In this document: positions 9,642 through 18,995 of the stretch, piece after piece
How the letters are laid out: each line of letters opens with the position of its first letter
Numbering within the stretch: the first letter of the stretch is position 1
NCBI RefSeq assembly: GCF_000807275.1
Contig: NZ_CP009056.1
Span: 1,737,192-1,801,191, forward strand
Origin: Frischella perrara
Lineage (GTDB): Bacteria; Pseudomonadota; Gammaproteobacteria; Enterobacterales; Orbaceae
Length of the DNA stretch: 64,000 bases
Reading direction: 5' to 3'
Translations under genes and position numbers: made by a program
The notes under the pieces: generated by a model
The model's database searches: none
What the model was told of the DNA's origin: nothing
The model's input: the letters and a program-made list of their open reading frames with translations, nothing else

Positions 9642-11549
9642 TTATTTTTTAGTTAGTTTCCCTGCTTTATTTGCATCATACCACCATGTATTTAGCCCAC
9701 TACTATAAGTAGGTTTTATTGGCGGTTTAGCAAATTTGTTCCAGTAAGCGTAGTTAATATAACGCGGTGACCACATTGGAATCATAGGATAAAAATGTGT
9801 TAAAACGCGATCTAATGCTCTACCTAAATAGATTAATTGTTCTTCATCATCAATATAATCAGGGATAAGTCCAATCAATTCATCGATCGCTTGATGATGT
9901 AATCCTGATGTATTCCAGCTTGAATTCAAATAATCACTGCCCCACAATATTGATAACAAGGAAGTTGGATAATCAATATTACTATAAGTAGTTGGTATCA
10001 TATCGAAATCACGATGCCGTAAGCGACGAGTCATTTGAGCATAATCAACAGAATTGATATGTAAAGTAATTCCTAATTTTGCTAAATTTTGCTTAAATGG
10101 AATAACAAACTTCAAATCAGAACCCATATAGGTTAATAGTTCAAATTCAAACGGTTGGTTGGTTTTTTTATTAACCAATTGATTGTCTTTAACAATCCAT
10201 CCAGCTTGTTCAAGTAATTGACTAGCAGCTAACAAATTTTCGCGATTAAATCCGTCACCATTACTTTGCTTAATTTGGTAAGCTTCACCATAGACAGATT
10301 GTGGTAAAATTGCAGCATAGGGTAACAATAAATCTCGTTCACGTTTACTAGGTTTTCCTTGAGCCGCATAGGGTGTAAAAGCAAAAAAACTGGTAGGTTG
10401 AATATAATTATCATAATAATAAGCATGATTTAACCAATTAAAATCAAATGCAAGAGTCAATGCTTGTCTTACACGAATATCCGCAAACAATGGTTTTTCC
10501 AAATTAAACGCTAGCCAATGCGTTACGACAGACTTAGTTACTTCATCTTGTTGTTTGATAATATAACCTTTATTAAAATACTGACCTTGATATTGACTGA
10601 ACCATTTTTTTGGTTGTGTTTCGTTGCGAAAATCATATTCACCAGCTTTAAAGGCTTCTAACGCCACATCATCATCAACAAAATAATCGAAGCGTCTATA
10701 TTCAAAATTATTGATTCCTTGATTAACGGGTAAATCTTTCCCCCAATAATTTGGATTTAACTGATAAACCGCATAATGACCTAATTTATAATCACTGATG
10801 ATGTATGGTGCACTACCAATTGGAGGCTCAGATAATGGTTCAGCTAAATCCTTATCGTGCCAAAAATGTTCTGGTAATACTCTAAAATTACCAATAAAGT
10901 TCAATAATCTTTCTCGATTTGGTTCAGGTAATTCAAAGCGTACGCGATAAAGGTCTAACGCTTTTACTGTAACACCTTGATAATAAAGACGATATTGGGG
11001 TACCCCTTGTGTCATCATTTTATTAAAACTAAATTCAACATCTTTGGCTGTTATAGGTAGACCATCACTAAAACGTGCTTTAGGGTTAATAGAAACTTCT
11101 GCCCATTGATATCGATCTGAGTAGGTTATAGCGGTTGCAACGAGAGGATAGTAGCTATTAAGTTCATCATCTGATGAGGTAAAAAGTGTTTCATATAGTT
11201 CATCTGATGATCGTTCTGCAATACCACGACTTGCAAGGCGATTAAAATTATCAAAATTGCCAATCACGGCTAATCTAAGTGTACCACCTTTTGGTGCATT
11301 CGGATTAACATAATCAAAATGTCTAAAATTATCGGTATATTTAGGCGTACCGATTAAAGAAAAACGGCTTGCCGTATAAACATGTTCTGCAGGAAGTAAA
11401 GATGTTTGGTATAAATCAGATAATGGCACCGATTCAACTAATTCTTGACTGTATGCCGGCATTGAAATCGTACCAATAGCACATAGAACTATTAATAATC
11501 TCGATAACCTTTCCCTATTCAGTCTATTATTAATTTTATTTTTATACAT
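9642..11549 (-). CDS. yejA: periplasmic peptide-binding protein YejA
   Basis: This is the solute-binding component of the YejABEF importer (SBP family 5), 635 aa. The N-terminus has a positively charged stretch and a hydrophobic core (LLIVLCAIGTISMPAYS), giving a signal peptide of about 34 residues. FDYVNPNAPKGGTLRL (about 78-93) is the standard start of the mature domain in YejA-like proteins. In other enterobacteria the system takes up microcin C and some peptides; the natural cargo here is unknown. It is the first gene of the operon. Confidence 0.93.
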   Translation of the reverse strand: MYKNKINNRLNRERLSRLLIVLCAIGTISMPAYSQELVESVPLSDLYQTSLLPAEHVYTASRFSLIGTPKYTDNFRHFDYVNPNAPKGGTLRLAVIGNFDNFNRLASRGIAERSSDELYETLFTSSDDELNSYYPLVATAITYSDRYQWAEVSINPKARFSDGLPITAKDVEFSFNKMMTQGVPQYRLYYQGVTVKALDLYRVRFELPEPNRERLLNFIGNFRVLPEHFWHDKDLAEPLSEPPIGSAPYIISDYKLGHYAVYQLNPNYWGKDLPVNQGINNFEYRRFDYFVDDDVALEAFKAGEYDFRNETQPKKWFSQYQGQYFNKGYIIKQQDEVTKSVVTHWLAFNLEKPLFADIRVRQALTLAFDFNWLNHAYYYDNYIQPTSFFAFTPYAAQGKPSKRERDLLLPYAAILPQSVYGEAYQIKQSNGDGFNRENLLAASQLLEQAGWIVKDNQLVNKKTNQPFEFELLTYMGSDLKFVIPFKQNLAKLGITLHINSVDYAQMTRRLRHRDFDMIPTTYSNIDYPTSLLSILWGSDYLNSSWNTSGLHHQAIDELIGLIPDYIDDEEQLIYLGRALDRVLTHFYPMIPMWSPRYINYAYWNKFAKPPIKPTYSSGLNTWWYDANKAGKLTKK

Positions 11550-11597
11550 TTTATTCTCGCTATCTCACAATGCGACTATTTGATCTAAATTCTACGT

Positions 11598-12299
11598 TTA
11601 ACAGAAAGAATGATAACGTAAATATTGTTTCTGATAACAGTGTGGTTTTAAAATTATTGTTTGCAATTGTTTAAGATACCGTAAATAATCCTTTCTTGGA
11701 ATATTGAAAGCACCTAACTGTGCTGTATGTTCATTAAGAACCTGACAATCAATTAGCAACCCACCACAATCAGCAAAATGATGACTAAAGGCGTAGAGTG
11801 CAATTTTCGAGGCATTTGATTTAAGGCTGAACATCGACTCACCACAAAAAATACCTCCCTGTGAAACACCATATAAGCCACCTATTAAATAATCATTTTG
11901 CCAAACTTCTACAGAATGAGCAAAACCTAATTGATGAAGTTTGCTATAGGCGTTAATCATTTCATCAGTAATCCACGTGTCACCATGATTTTTGGCACAT
12001 CCATGAATAACGGACAGAAAATCATGGTTAATAGTTACTTGATAGTCGCATTTCTTCAAAAATTTACTAAAAGTTCGATTAACATAGAATTGGAGAGGAT
12101 CAAATACTGCTCTTGGATCAGGTGACCACCATAAAATAGGTTCATCCTCACTAAACCACGGAAAAATACCTTGATGATAGGCAGCTAACAACCTTTCCAC
12201 AGATAAATCCCCTCCCTGAGCTATAAGTCCATTGTAATAACTCAATGCATTATTGGGATCGGGAAATGTTAAGCAATCGTCTAAATTGGTTAGCAACAC
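11598..12299 (-). CDS. aat: leucyl/phenylalanyl-tRNA--protein transferase
   Basis: Aat adds Leu or Phe from aminoacyl-tRNA to proteins with N-terminal Arg or Lys, marking them for ClpS/ClpAP (N-end rule). The 233-aa protein has the family motifs GIFPWF (residues about 45-50), WWSPDPRAVF (about 58-67) and CGESMFS (about 148-154), plus LIDCQVLNEHTAQLGA. In E. coli aat lies near clpA, infA and cydDC; none of them is adjacent here. It lies 48 bases downstream of yejA on the same strand, which suggests separate promoters. Confidence 0.95.
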   Translation of the reverse strand: MLLTNLDDCLTFPDPNNALSYYNGLIAQGGDLSVERLLAAYHQGIFPWFSEDEPILWWSPDPRAVFDPLQFYVNRTFSKFLKKCDYQVTINHDFLSVIHGCAKNHGDTWITDEMINAYSKLHQLGFAHSVEVWQNDYLIGGLYGVSQGGIFCGESMFSLKSNASKIALYAFSHHFADCGGLLIDCQVLNEHTAQLGAFNIPRKDYLRYLKQLQTIILKPHCYQKQYLRYHSFC

Positions 12300-12642
12300 A
12301 CAAAAATCCTAGTAACAAGAAGAAGTTTAAATTATAACGCAAAAATAACTTAATATGTGTTTTTATCATCTTTTATCTAATGAGAGCTTAATAGTTATTT
12401 ATCAATTAGAAAATAAGTCATTGATTTATTATCATTCCTACAATTCTTATGATGCAAAAGTAATAAAAAAGCATCGGATATTATTATTAAGCTATAATTT
12501 AATTGAATGTATAGTCAAAATACCATTCTGATAATGGTAGGAGATAGACATAAGCGGTTTCATTTATTATTCAAACAAATAGATTTTTTTACTCAATTGA
12601 GGGGCAAATTATTGCCCCATAATAAATTATTGCTAAAATTAT
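12300..12642. other. intergenic region between aat and amtB
   Basis: This 343-base AT-rich gap lies downstream of amtB and upstream of aat (both minus). It contains the amtB end hairpin at 12601-12618 and a second inverted repeat TACCATT (12521-12527) / AATGGTA (12533-12539), which may be part of aat control. No ORF or RNA gene is evident. Confidence 0.4.
12601..12618 (-). terminator. hairpin downstream of amtB
   Basis: A perfect GGGGCAA / TTGCCCC stem with the loop ATTA lies 25 bases past the amtB stop codon. No T run follows on the minus strand, so termination efficiency is uncertain. Confidence 0.55.
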
Positions 12643-13947
12643 TTAATCATTAAAGGCACTTTCGCCATGACTATTAATATCCAAACCTTCACGTTCATGA
12701 TCGATACTAACACGTAAGCCTACAAGTTTATCTGCCACTTTAAAAGCAATCAAGGCTACAACTGCTGTCCATATAACGCAGGTTATAATACTCATTACTT
12801 GGATAAATAATTGTTCAATCATAGAAATATTATTTTCAAAACCAACTCCACCTAAGGATTCAGCAGTGAAAATACCTGTCAAAATACAACCTACAATACC
12901 ACATACGCCATGTACACCGAACACATCACAGGTATCATCAACTTTTAATAATCGTTTTAAACCTGATACGCCCCAAACACCAGCAACACCACATATTAAA
13001 CCAATAATTAAAGCTCCCCCTACTCCGACAAATCCGGCTGCTGGAGTAATACCAACTAAACCAGCAATTACCCCTGAACAGGCGCCTAAGCACGATGGCT
13101 TACCACGATGAATCCATTCTACAGCTGACCAAGCTAATACACCGGCTGCTGTCGCCACAACGGTATTGATAAATGCTAATCCAGCAATTTCGTCGGCATG
13201 AGTTGATGAACCAGCATTAAAACCAAACCAACCGATATATAAAATTGCGGCACCGATGTAAACATATGGTAAATTAAATGGTTTGAGCGGTTCTTTATTA
13301 AAACCTATTCGTTGCCGAACTAAATAAGCACCAATTAACCCGGCTACTGCTGCATTAATATGTACAACCGTACCTCCTGCGAAATCTAAAGCACCTTCAT
13401 TACCTAAAATGCCACCACCCCAAACCATATGAGCCATCGGTACATAAGAAAAGGTAAACCAAATCACCATAAAAATCATAACCGCGGCAAATTTAATTCG
13501 TTCAGCAAATGCACCAAGAATTAAACAACAGGTTATACAGGCAAAAGAACCTTGAAATGCTACCCAGATTAATTGATAAATAGATCCTTCTACATCGGTA
13601 ATAGCAATACCTTTTAATAATACCCACTCAAAATTACCAAAAAACCAATTCCCATCACCAAATGCCAATGAGTAACCATAAATTACCCACAATACAGCTA
13701 TCAATGAAAAGCTGATTAAAACTTGTGATAGCATTGATAAGATATTTTTCGAGCGCAATAAACCACCATAAAATAAAGCGATACCGGGTACAGACATAAA
13801 TAATACTAAAACAGTGCAGATCATCATAAATGCATTATCAGCTTTATCTGCAACCGTTTTGACGATCACTTCTTCAACAATGATATTTTCAGCCCAAGCA
13901 TTACTGGATAATAATAATCCGAGCAATAATAAGATACGTTTTATCAT
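12643..13947 (-). CDS. amtB: ammonium transporter
   Basis: AmtB is a trimeric inner-membrane channel for ammonium/ammonia. The 434-aa protein has a cleavable signal peptide (LLLLGLLLSSNAWA, residues about 5-18) and about eleven helices. The family signature near FAGGTVVHINAAVAGLIGA (about 189-207) contains the first conserved pore His (HINAA). The second lies in VFGVHGVCGIVG. It is 76 bases downstream of glnK, the standard pair in which GlnK plugs AmtB when nitrogen is sufficient. Expression is probably driven from the sigma-54 promoter ahead of glnK. Confidence 0.96.
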   Translation of the reverse strand: MIKRILLLLGLLLSSNAWAENIIVEEVIVKTVADKADNAFMMICTVLVLFMSVPGIALFYGGLLRSKNILSMLSQVLISFSLIAVLWVIYGYSLAFGDGNWFFGNFEWVLLKGIAITDVEGSIYQLIWVAFQGSFACITCCLILGAFAERIKFAAVMIFMVIWFTFSYVPMAHMVWGGGILGNEGALDFAGGTVVHINAAVAGLIGAYLVRQRIGFNKEPLKPFNLPYVYIGAAILYIGWFGFNAGSSTHADEIAGLAFINTVVATAAGVLAWSAVEWIHRGKPSCLGACSGVIAGLVGITPAAGFVGVGGALIIGLICGVAGVWGVSGLKRLLKVDDTCDVFGVHGVCGIVGCILTGIFTAESLGGVGFENNISMIEQLFIQVMSIITCVIWTAVVALIAFKVADKLVGLRVSIDHEREGLDINSHGESAFND

Positions 13948-14023
13948 CTTGCATATTCCTTAACTCATTTCATTATAGGATTAAACCCTAATTAATGGTT
14001 TGTATATAAAAATTCATTTTTTA

Positions 14024-14362
14024 TTAAAGAGCAGCTTCATCTGTTTCGCCTGTACGGATGCGAATGACACTTTGTAACTCCGTAACAAAAATCTTTCCAT
14101 CACCAATTTTTCCTGTGTGTGCGGATTGTGTGATCGTATTGATTACTTCATCAAACTGTTCATCAAGAATTGCAATTTCAATTTTGACTTTGGGCAAAAA
14201 GTTTACGGTATATTCAGCACCCCGATACAATTCAGCATGCCCTTTCTGGCGACCAAACCCTTTCACCTCTGTAACAGTTAATCCCGTCACATTAATGTTC
14301 GATAATGCTTCGCGAACTTCTTCTAATTTGAAAGGTTTAATAATGACCGTTACTAATTTCAT
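14024..14362 (-). CDS. glnK: PII nitrogen regulatory protein GlnK
   Basis: This 112-aa trimeric PII signal protein binds ATP/ADP and 2-oxoglutarate and controls AmtB and, in relatives, NtrB and adenylyltransferase. Tyr51 in the T-loop ([12 protein letters not shown]) is the uridylylation site, and [11 protein letters not shown] is the second PII signature. It is called GlnK rather than GlnB because amtB follows directly. GGAGA lies seven bases before the ATG. A sigma-54 promoter is visible just upstream. Confidence 0.94.
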   Translation of the reverse strand: MKLVTVIIKPFKLEEVREALSNINVTGLTVTEVKGFGRQKGHAELYRGAEYTVNFLPKVKIEIAILDEQFDEVINTITQSAHTGKIGDGKIFVTELQSVIRIRTGETDEAAL

Positions 14363-14398
14363 AGACTATCTCCGATTAATTTCAGATATTTAAGTCAT

Positions 14399-14415
14399 TG
14401 CAAATAACATGCCAA
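14399..14415 (-). promoter_or_regulatory. sigma-54 promoter of glnK-amtB
   Basis: The minus strand reads TTGGCATGTTATTTGCA. The -24 GG and -12 GC elements are exactly ten bases apart, and it matches YTGGCACGRNNNTTGCW at all but two positions. Transcription would start near 14389, about 26 bases before the glnK ATG. This implies RpoN and an enhancer-binding activator, presumably NtrC. Confidence 0.85.
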
Positions 14416-14628
14416 ACTTTAATTGAAATATTCTATAAAGATGAGAGATTAAATGACTATTAATAAAAGTCAGTGGGTATTGAGAAATAACGTTTTACTT
14501 TCTCTTGATATTTTATTTTTTAAACCGTTATGAGATGGAAAAAATGGCTAAATAGGTGCACAACAAAGTTTATGCACCGATTCTTGTTTGATAGGGTTGC
14601 CCATTTTAAGATCACGGGAGCAATGTAA

Positions 14629-14645
14629 TGCACTACGATAGTGCT
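14629..14645. promoter_or_regulatory. NtrC-like enhancer site upstream of glnK
   Basis: TGCACTACGATAGTGCT is a dyad with GCAC-N7-GTGC spacing, as in the NtrC consensus. It overlaps the dgt stop codon and lies about 250 bases upstream of the predicted glnK start point, a workable enhancer distance. A further dyad GGTGCA-N12-TGCACC at 14555-14578 lies between it and the promoter, but the half-site arrangement is not the NtrC one. Confidence 0.6.
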
Positions 14646-16128
14646 AATCACAGACCATCAGTTTACGATATTCATCATATGCGAAATGGTCAGTCATACC
14701 ACTAATATAATCTTGAATTAAACGGGCTCGATAATAGAATTCCCAAATATCAAATTCTAAATCATAAATATTTAATTCATCAATTGCATTTAAGTAAGCT
14801 TGGCGGTGTTTTTCGGGTAATTTGTGGAATAATCGGGTTTCAATCATATAGTCAGAATGACTATCTTTTTTTATTAACTTCAAAAAGTCTCTAGATGGCA
14901 TCTGTAATAAAGGGCTATAGATATCTAATAAACCACTTATAATGCGATAACCTTGTAACTCAATAATTTCAATAGAGTCATGATTAAAAATATATTTAAT
15001 CGCGACTCTTTTAAAGATTTCCAATAATCTACATTCAGCGTCTCGATCTTCTAATAACGCTTGATTAAACGAACCAGCATAGACTGACTCGATATTCTCA
15101 ATAAAGCGTTCTGCTGCATGAGGAACTAAGCTGTTAATTGTATTAACACGTAAATACATAAAGAACTGATCGACAACCATACCGCGATTTTCATTATTCA
15201 TTGCACTTTGATAAGCTGCTTTAATGACAGAGTCAAATAGATCACCTTTCTTAACTTGCCCCCACTCTTGCCATAAATATTGATATAGCTGATCAACCGT
15301 AAAAATACGTTTTTCGACAGCATCTTCTAAATCTGCAATGCAATAGGAGATATCATCCGCGGCCTCAACAATATAGGTTAATGGATAACGGTGAAAAGGA
15401 ACCATATCCAATGTCGTCATTAGGGTTTTAACAAATGGTTCTTCTGATAAATAATAACCTGGTTTTTTCATCAAATAACGATACTTATCTGCAATCGGTT
15501 CAAACCAGTAAGCTGGTTTGGTGTATTTTAAAATACAGGCTATTTGTGAATAGGTAAGATTGAGTTTTAGTATTGATTGCACTAATCTGATTGCTTGTGC
15601 ATTACCATCGAAATTACATAAATCTTGCCGAATCTTGCGACGTAACGCATTTAACTGTAACTGTTCAGGTTGATAACTTAAAGCGGTATATTGTGTTGAA
15701 CCTTCAACGCCTAATTTATTATTAAACCAATTATTAATAGCTATTTCACCAAAATGCCCAAACGGCGGGTTACCAATATCATGCATTAAACATGCCATTT
15801 CAACTAAACTTTCGACAATAACAGCCAAATCTTCAAGACCATAAGCGATTAATTGATGATTATTACTTAACCGTTGATAAATCTCTTTAACAATATAGCG
15901 ACCAACTTGTTGTACTTCTAAGGAATGGGTTAAACGGGATCTTACAACAGCATTTCGTTCCAAAGGAAAGACTTGTGTTTTTTGCTGTAAACGACGAATT
16001 GCAGCAGAGTTCAAAATTCTTCCACGATCACTCTCAAAATAACGAATGAGTGAATAACTATCATTAGGTAAATCCTTGGTAGGCTTGGTTTGACGTTGAT
16101 AACTTATTTTTTTATGAAAATCAACCAT
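14644..16128 (-). CDS. dgt: dGTP triphosphohydrolase (dGTPase)
   Basis: Dgt hydrolyses dGTP to deoxyguanosine and triphosphate, helping to set dNTP pools. The HD-domain metal-binding residues are visible: [10 protein letters not shown] with its His (residues about 66-75), [16 protein letters not shown] (about 113-128) and the later EAADDISYC. At 494 aa it is close to E. coli Dgt. A GTG at 16137 extends the frame, but AAGGAG overlaps the bases just before it and is correctly spaced for the ATG at 16128, so I chose that start. It may form an operon with purK 28 bases upstream. Confidence 0.93.
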   Translation of the reverse strand: MVDFHKKISYQRQTKPTKDLPNDSYSLIRYFESDRGRILNSAAIRRLQQKTQVFPLERNAVVRSRLTHSLEVQQVGRYIVKEIYQRLSNNHQLIAYGLEDLAVIVESLVEMACLMHDIGNPPFGHFGEIAINNWFNNKLGVEGSTQYTALSYQPEQLQLNALRRKIRQDLCNFDGNAQAIRLVQSILKLNLTYSQIACILKYTKPAYWFEPIADKYRYLMKKPGYYLSEEPFVKTLMTTLDMVPFHRYPLTYIVEAADDISYCIADLEDAVEKRIFTVDQLYQYLWQEWGQVKKGDLFDSVIKAAYQSAMNNENRGMVVDQFFMYLRVNTINSLVPHAAERFIENIESVYAGSFNQALLEDRDAECRLLEIFKRVAIKYIFNHDSIEIIELQGYRIISGLLDIYSPLLQMPSRDFLKLIKKDSHSDYMIETRLFHKLPEKHRQAYLNAIDELNIYDLEFDIWEFYYRARLIQDYISGMTDHFAYDEYRKLMVCD

Positions 16129-16156
16129 AACACACACTCCTTGGAGTCGTTTTATT

Positions 16157-17236
16157 TTATTGTTTGTTAGCTTGTAAAACTTCTTTTGCCCATTGAATTG
16201 CTAAGGAATAATCGTCCGGCAAAATGTCCTTTAAATCAGATAAACATGCATTTATCTTTTGCGAATCTAAATGAGTTAGGTTTAAATGCCCTACCTTACG
16301 AGCTGGTCTAACTTCTTTATTATACCAATGAAGATGTACTAAAGATTGATTTAACCAAGCTGCATTATAAGGTGTACCAATCAGATTAACCATAACAGAG
16401 GGCGCAAAAACAGCTGGGGTAGGCAAAGCTAAATCTAGAATTGCACGTAAATGTAATTCAAATTGACTTATTGAGGCACCATTTTGAGTCCAATGTCCAC
16501 TATTATGCACACGTGGTGCCAATTCATTAATTAATAATTGATCACCAACTAAAAAACACTCCATTGCCATAACACCAATGTAATCTAACTTAGCCATAAT
16601 CATCGATAACATTGATTCAGCTTTTGATTGTAGCACCGTATTACTTTGAGAAAATGCCACACTCATTTTTAAAATACCATCTTGTTGCAGATTATGTGTG
16701 AGTGGATAAAAAACCATTTCACCATGGCGATTACGGGCACCAATCAAGGATAATTCACCATCGAAATTGATCGCCTGTTCAACGATTGCAGATTGATAGG
16801 CATCACTGGGAACTTGTGTAATCGTATCAGAATTTACACGCCATTGACCTCTCCCATCATACCCGCCCACTCGACGCTTAATAATTAACCGCTCACCTAA
16901 TTTAACAAATAACCGTGACCAGTCTGATTGATGATTTAAAGGTTCCCAATTTGCAGTAGGTAATTTAAGATCAGAAAGCAATTGCTTTTGCGTTAAGCGA
17001 TCTGCAATGATAGGGAAAATGGCTCGGTTAATAAAAGCGTCATGATTTGCTAACGTGCGAGTGAATGGTGTGTCTGGCCAGCGTTCAATTTCAGCTGTAA
17101 TCACTGCATCTTTATAATCTAAACTATTAGGCTCAATGTCTGAACCTACTGGATAAACATCAATCCCTAAAGGTTCACCCGCTTGTTTTAGCATTCGGCC
17201 TAATTGTCCATTACCCAATACACATACTTTTTTCAT
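16157..17236 (-). CDS. purK: N5-carboxyaminoimidazole ribonucleotide synthase
   Basis: This ATP-grasp enzyme converts AIR plus bicarbonate to N5-CAIR in purine synthesis. The N-terminus [17 protein letters not shown] is the PurK dinucleotide-like motif. [12 protein letters not shown] (about residues 138-149) and [14 protein letters not shown] (about 250-263) are active-site segments. The frame is open upstream to 17287, inside purE, but AGGG lies seven bases before the ATG at 17236, whose product begins MKKVCVLGN as in the family (359 aa). It follows purE by 22 bases. Confidence 0.95.
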   Translation of the reverse strand: MKKVCVLGNGQLGRMLKQAGEPLGIDVYPVGSDIEPNSLDYKDAVITAEIERWPDTPFTRTLANHDAFINRAIFPIIADRLTQKQLLSDLKLPTANWEPLNHQSDWSRLFVKLGERLIIKRRVGGYDGRGQWRVNSDTITQVPSDAYQSAIVEQAINFDGELSLIGARNRHGEMVFYPLTHNLQQDGILKMSVAFSQSNTVLQSKAESMLSMIMAKLDYIGVMAMECFLVGDQLLINELAPRVHNSGHWTQNGASISQFELHLRAILDLALPTPAVFAPSVMVNLIGTPYNAAWLNQSLVHLHWYNKEVRPARKVGHLNLTHLDSQKINACLSDLKDILPDDYSLAIQWAKEVLQANKQ

Positions 17237-17258
17237 GACAAACCCTATTGATAAGTAA

Positions 17259-17807
17259 TTAAATAATCCGCGGATCTGGATTGGCAAGCACTTCCTTTGT
17301 CTGTGCTTCTCTAAATAGTACTAATTTATTAAAAATAATCGGATCATTAATTGCTAAAATTTGTGTTGCTAGTAATGCGGCATTTGCTGCACCAGCTTTA
17401 CCAATAGCTAATGTACCTACTGGAATTCCTTTAGGCATTTGAACGATAGAATACAAACTATCTACACCACTTAAGGCAGCACTTTGGACGGGGACACCTA
17501 ATACAGGCACCAAGGTTTTTGCTGCTAGCATTCCTGGTAAATGGGCTGCCCCTCCTGCTCCAGCAATAATCACTGCGAACCCATTACTTTTAGCTTTTTC
17601 AGCAAAATCAAATAACTTATCGGGTGTTCTATGTGCTGAAACAATCTCAACATGAAAAGAAATATCCAGTTGAGTCAGTATCTCTGCAGCGTGTTGCATG
17701 GTTTCCCAATCACTTTTCGACCCCATCACAATAGCAATTTTAGATTGGACTTTTGAATCAGACGAATTCGTTAATGACGTTTTAGGCATAATCATTCTTT
17801 TTATCAT
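17259..17807 (-). CDS. purE: N5-CAIR mutase
   Basis: PurE isomerises N5-CAIR to CAIR, the step after PurK. The core [14 protein letters not shown] (about residues 28-41), SAHRTPDK and [11 protein letters not shown] motifs carry the phosphate- and carboxyl-binding residues. The ORF is 182 aa, somewhat longer than the E. coli protein. The start could be the first ATG (AAGG nine bases upstream) or the ATG at 17789 (176 aa). It is the first gene of purEK. I could not see a PurR operator. Confidence 0.95.
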   Translation of the reverse strand: MIKRMIMPKTSLTNSSDSKVQSKIAIVMGSKSDWETMQHAAEILTQLDISFHVEIVSAHRTPDKLFDFAEKAKSNGFAVIIAGAGGAAHLPGMLAAKTLVPVLGVPVQSAALSGVDSLYSIVQMPKGIPVGTLAIGKAGAANAALLATQILAINDPIIFNKLVLFREAQTKEVLANPDPRII

Positions 17808-18155
17808 TTCAAAGAGCCTTATTATAAATAAAATACTTTTCCAGTATAGAGATTATTCAATATATTTTCTTAATATCGAATGTTTTAAAACAATAATTTT
17901 GTTTAAAGGAATATTCATTTAACTCATAGATATATTCGGTTAATGATTTCAATATCATGAACGTATTATGCATATTTGCTATATCAAGCACAAATTTAAA
18001 ATAATCATTTGGTTAATCAATTTAAATTTATAGTGAATATCACAAAAAGTAGGCAGTAATCACAAATACTATTAGCAATAACAATCGCACATGTTACAAT
18101 AATGAACAATATTAAAAAATGTTATAATATTTTAAAAACGTTTAGGAGTTTATCA
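17808..18155. other. divergent intergenic region, purE / ssb
   Basis: This 348-base AT-rich region must hold promoters for purEK and ssb. In E. coli ssb is divergent from uvrA; here its neighbour is purE. I looked for a LexA-type CTGT-N8-ACAG box and saw none. No small ORF is supported. Confidence 0.4.
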
Positions 18156-18653
18156 ATGGCAAGTCGAGGTATTAATAAAGTCATTTTAGTAGGTAATTTG
18201 GGACAAGATCCTGAAGTTCGTTATTTACCTAATGGTGGCGCTGTAACTAATATTAGCGTTGCAACATCCGAAACGTGGAAAGATAAACAAACTGGCGAAC
18301 AAAAAGATCGTACTGAATGGCATAGAGTTGTAATTTTTGGCAGATTAGCCGAAATTGCAGGCGAATATCTCAAAAAAGGCTCACAAGTTTATATTGAAGG
18401 TCAATTGCAAACTCGCAAATGGCAAGATCAATCTGGTATAGATCGCTATACGACTGAAATCGTAGTTAATATTGGTGGTACTTTACAAATTTTAGGTAGT
18501 CGTAACACTAACTTTGATGATAGCCCTCAACAAAATTGGGGACAAAGTGCAAACAATATGCCATCAGCCCCTGTTGCTCGTCAACCCGTTCCACAGCAAC
18601 CGATTCCTTCGAATGAACCACCTATTGATTTTGATGACGATATACCGTTTTAA
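18156..18653 (+). CDS. ssb: single-stranded DNA-binding protein
   Basis: SSB is a tetrameric OB-fold protein that coats ssDNA and recruits repair and replication proteins. The OB domain (1-110) opens with [20 protein letters not shown]. The middle is a Gln/Pro/Asn-rich linker. The tip is the canonical acidic DFDDDIPF that docks partner proteins. The frame is open upstream to 18102, but AGGAG seven bases before the ATG at 18156 and the family start fix this one (165 aa). A strong terminator follows. Confidence 0.97.
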   Translation: MASRGINKVILVGNLGQDPEVRYLPNGGAVTNISVATSETWKDKQTGEQKDRTEWHRVVIFGRLAEIAGEYLKKGSQVYIEGQLQTRKWQDQSGIDRYTTEIVVNIGGTLQILGSRNTNFDDSPQQNWGQSANNMPSAPVARQPVPQQPIPSNEPPIDFDDDIPF

Positions 18654-18995
18654 AAAAATTTCAACCGTGGTTTTAAACAAACTTGAACGCTATTTTAGCG
18701 TTCATTTTTTTGTCATTAAATAACCAGTCATTATAGAAAAGCATGATTTTGTGAATGGACAATAGATATTATCATGATGAAAACTTGTGAAAGTTAAGTT
18801 AAAGTTATGATATTGCTATCAAAATATTATCTTTTTTAATACAGAATAAGCTCATTTCTATAACTACAAATTCCATTACCTATTTTTCTATATACTCAAT
18901 ATATTATATCAAGATCGCAAACCACACCCAGTATAGGTATGGTATGCTCTTATAATAACACTAAGAACATATTTCATTTTTATAGTTTAAACAAT
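18654..18995. other. intergenic region between ssb and ubiB
   Basis: This is a 342-base gap between convergent genes. The first 60 bases hold the ssb terminator. The rest is AT-rich sequence without a supported ORF, tRNA or strong hairpin. Confidence 0.4.
18684..18711 (+). terminator. ssb rho-independent terminator
   Basis: A perfect nine-base stem TGAACGCTA / TAGCGTTCA with a TTT loop is followed directly by seven T residues, 30 bases past the ssb stop codon. Confidence 0.9.

Noticed and set aside
12866-13111. 81-codon ORF on the plus strand
   Set aside because: It is antisense to amtB, low-complexity (Pro/Thr/Lys rich), and has no ribosome site; amtB itself is clearly real.
14555-14578. 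GGTGCA-N12-TGCACC dyad as an NtrC site
   Set aside because: The half-sites face the wrong way and the spacing is too wide for the NtrC consensus. It is kept only as a side remark next to the better dyad at 14629-14645.
17237-17287. N-terminal extension of PurK overlapping purE
   Set aside because: The product without the extension starts exactly at the family N-terminus and has its own ribosome site.
17808-18155. LexA box ahead of ssb
   Set aside because: I looked for CTGT-N8-ACAG and found no acceptable match.
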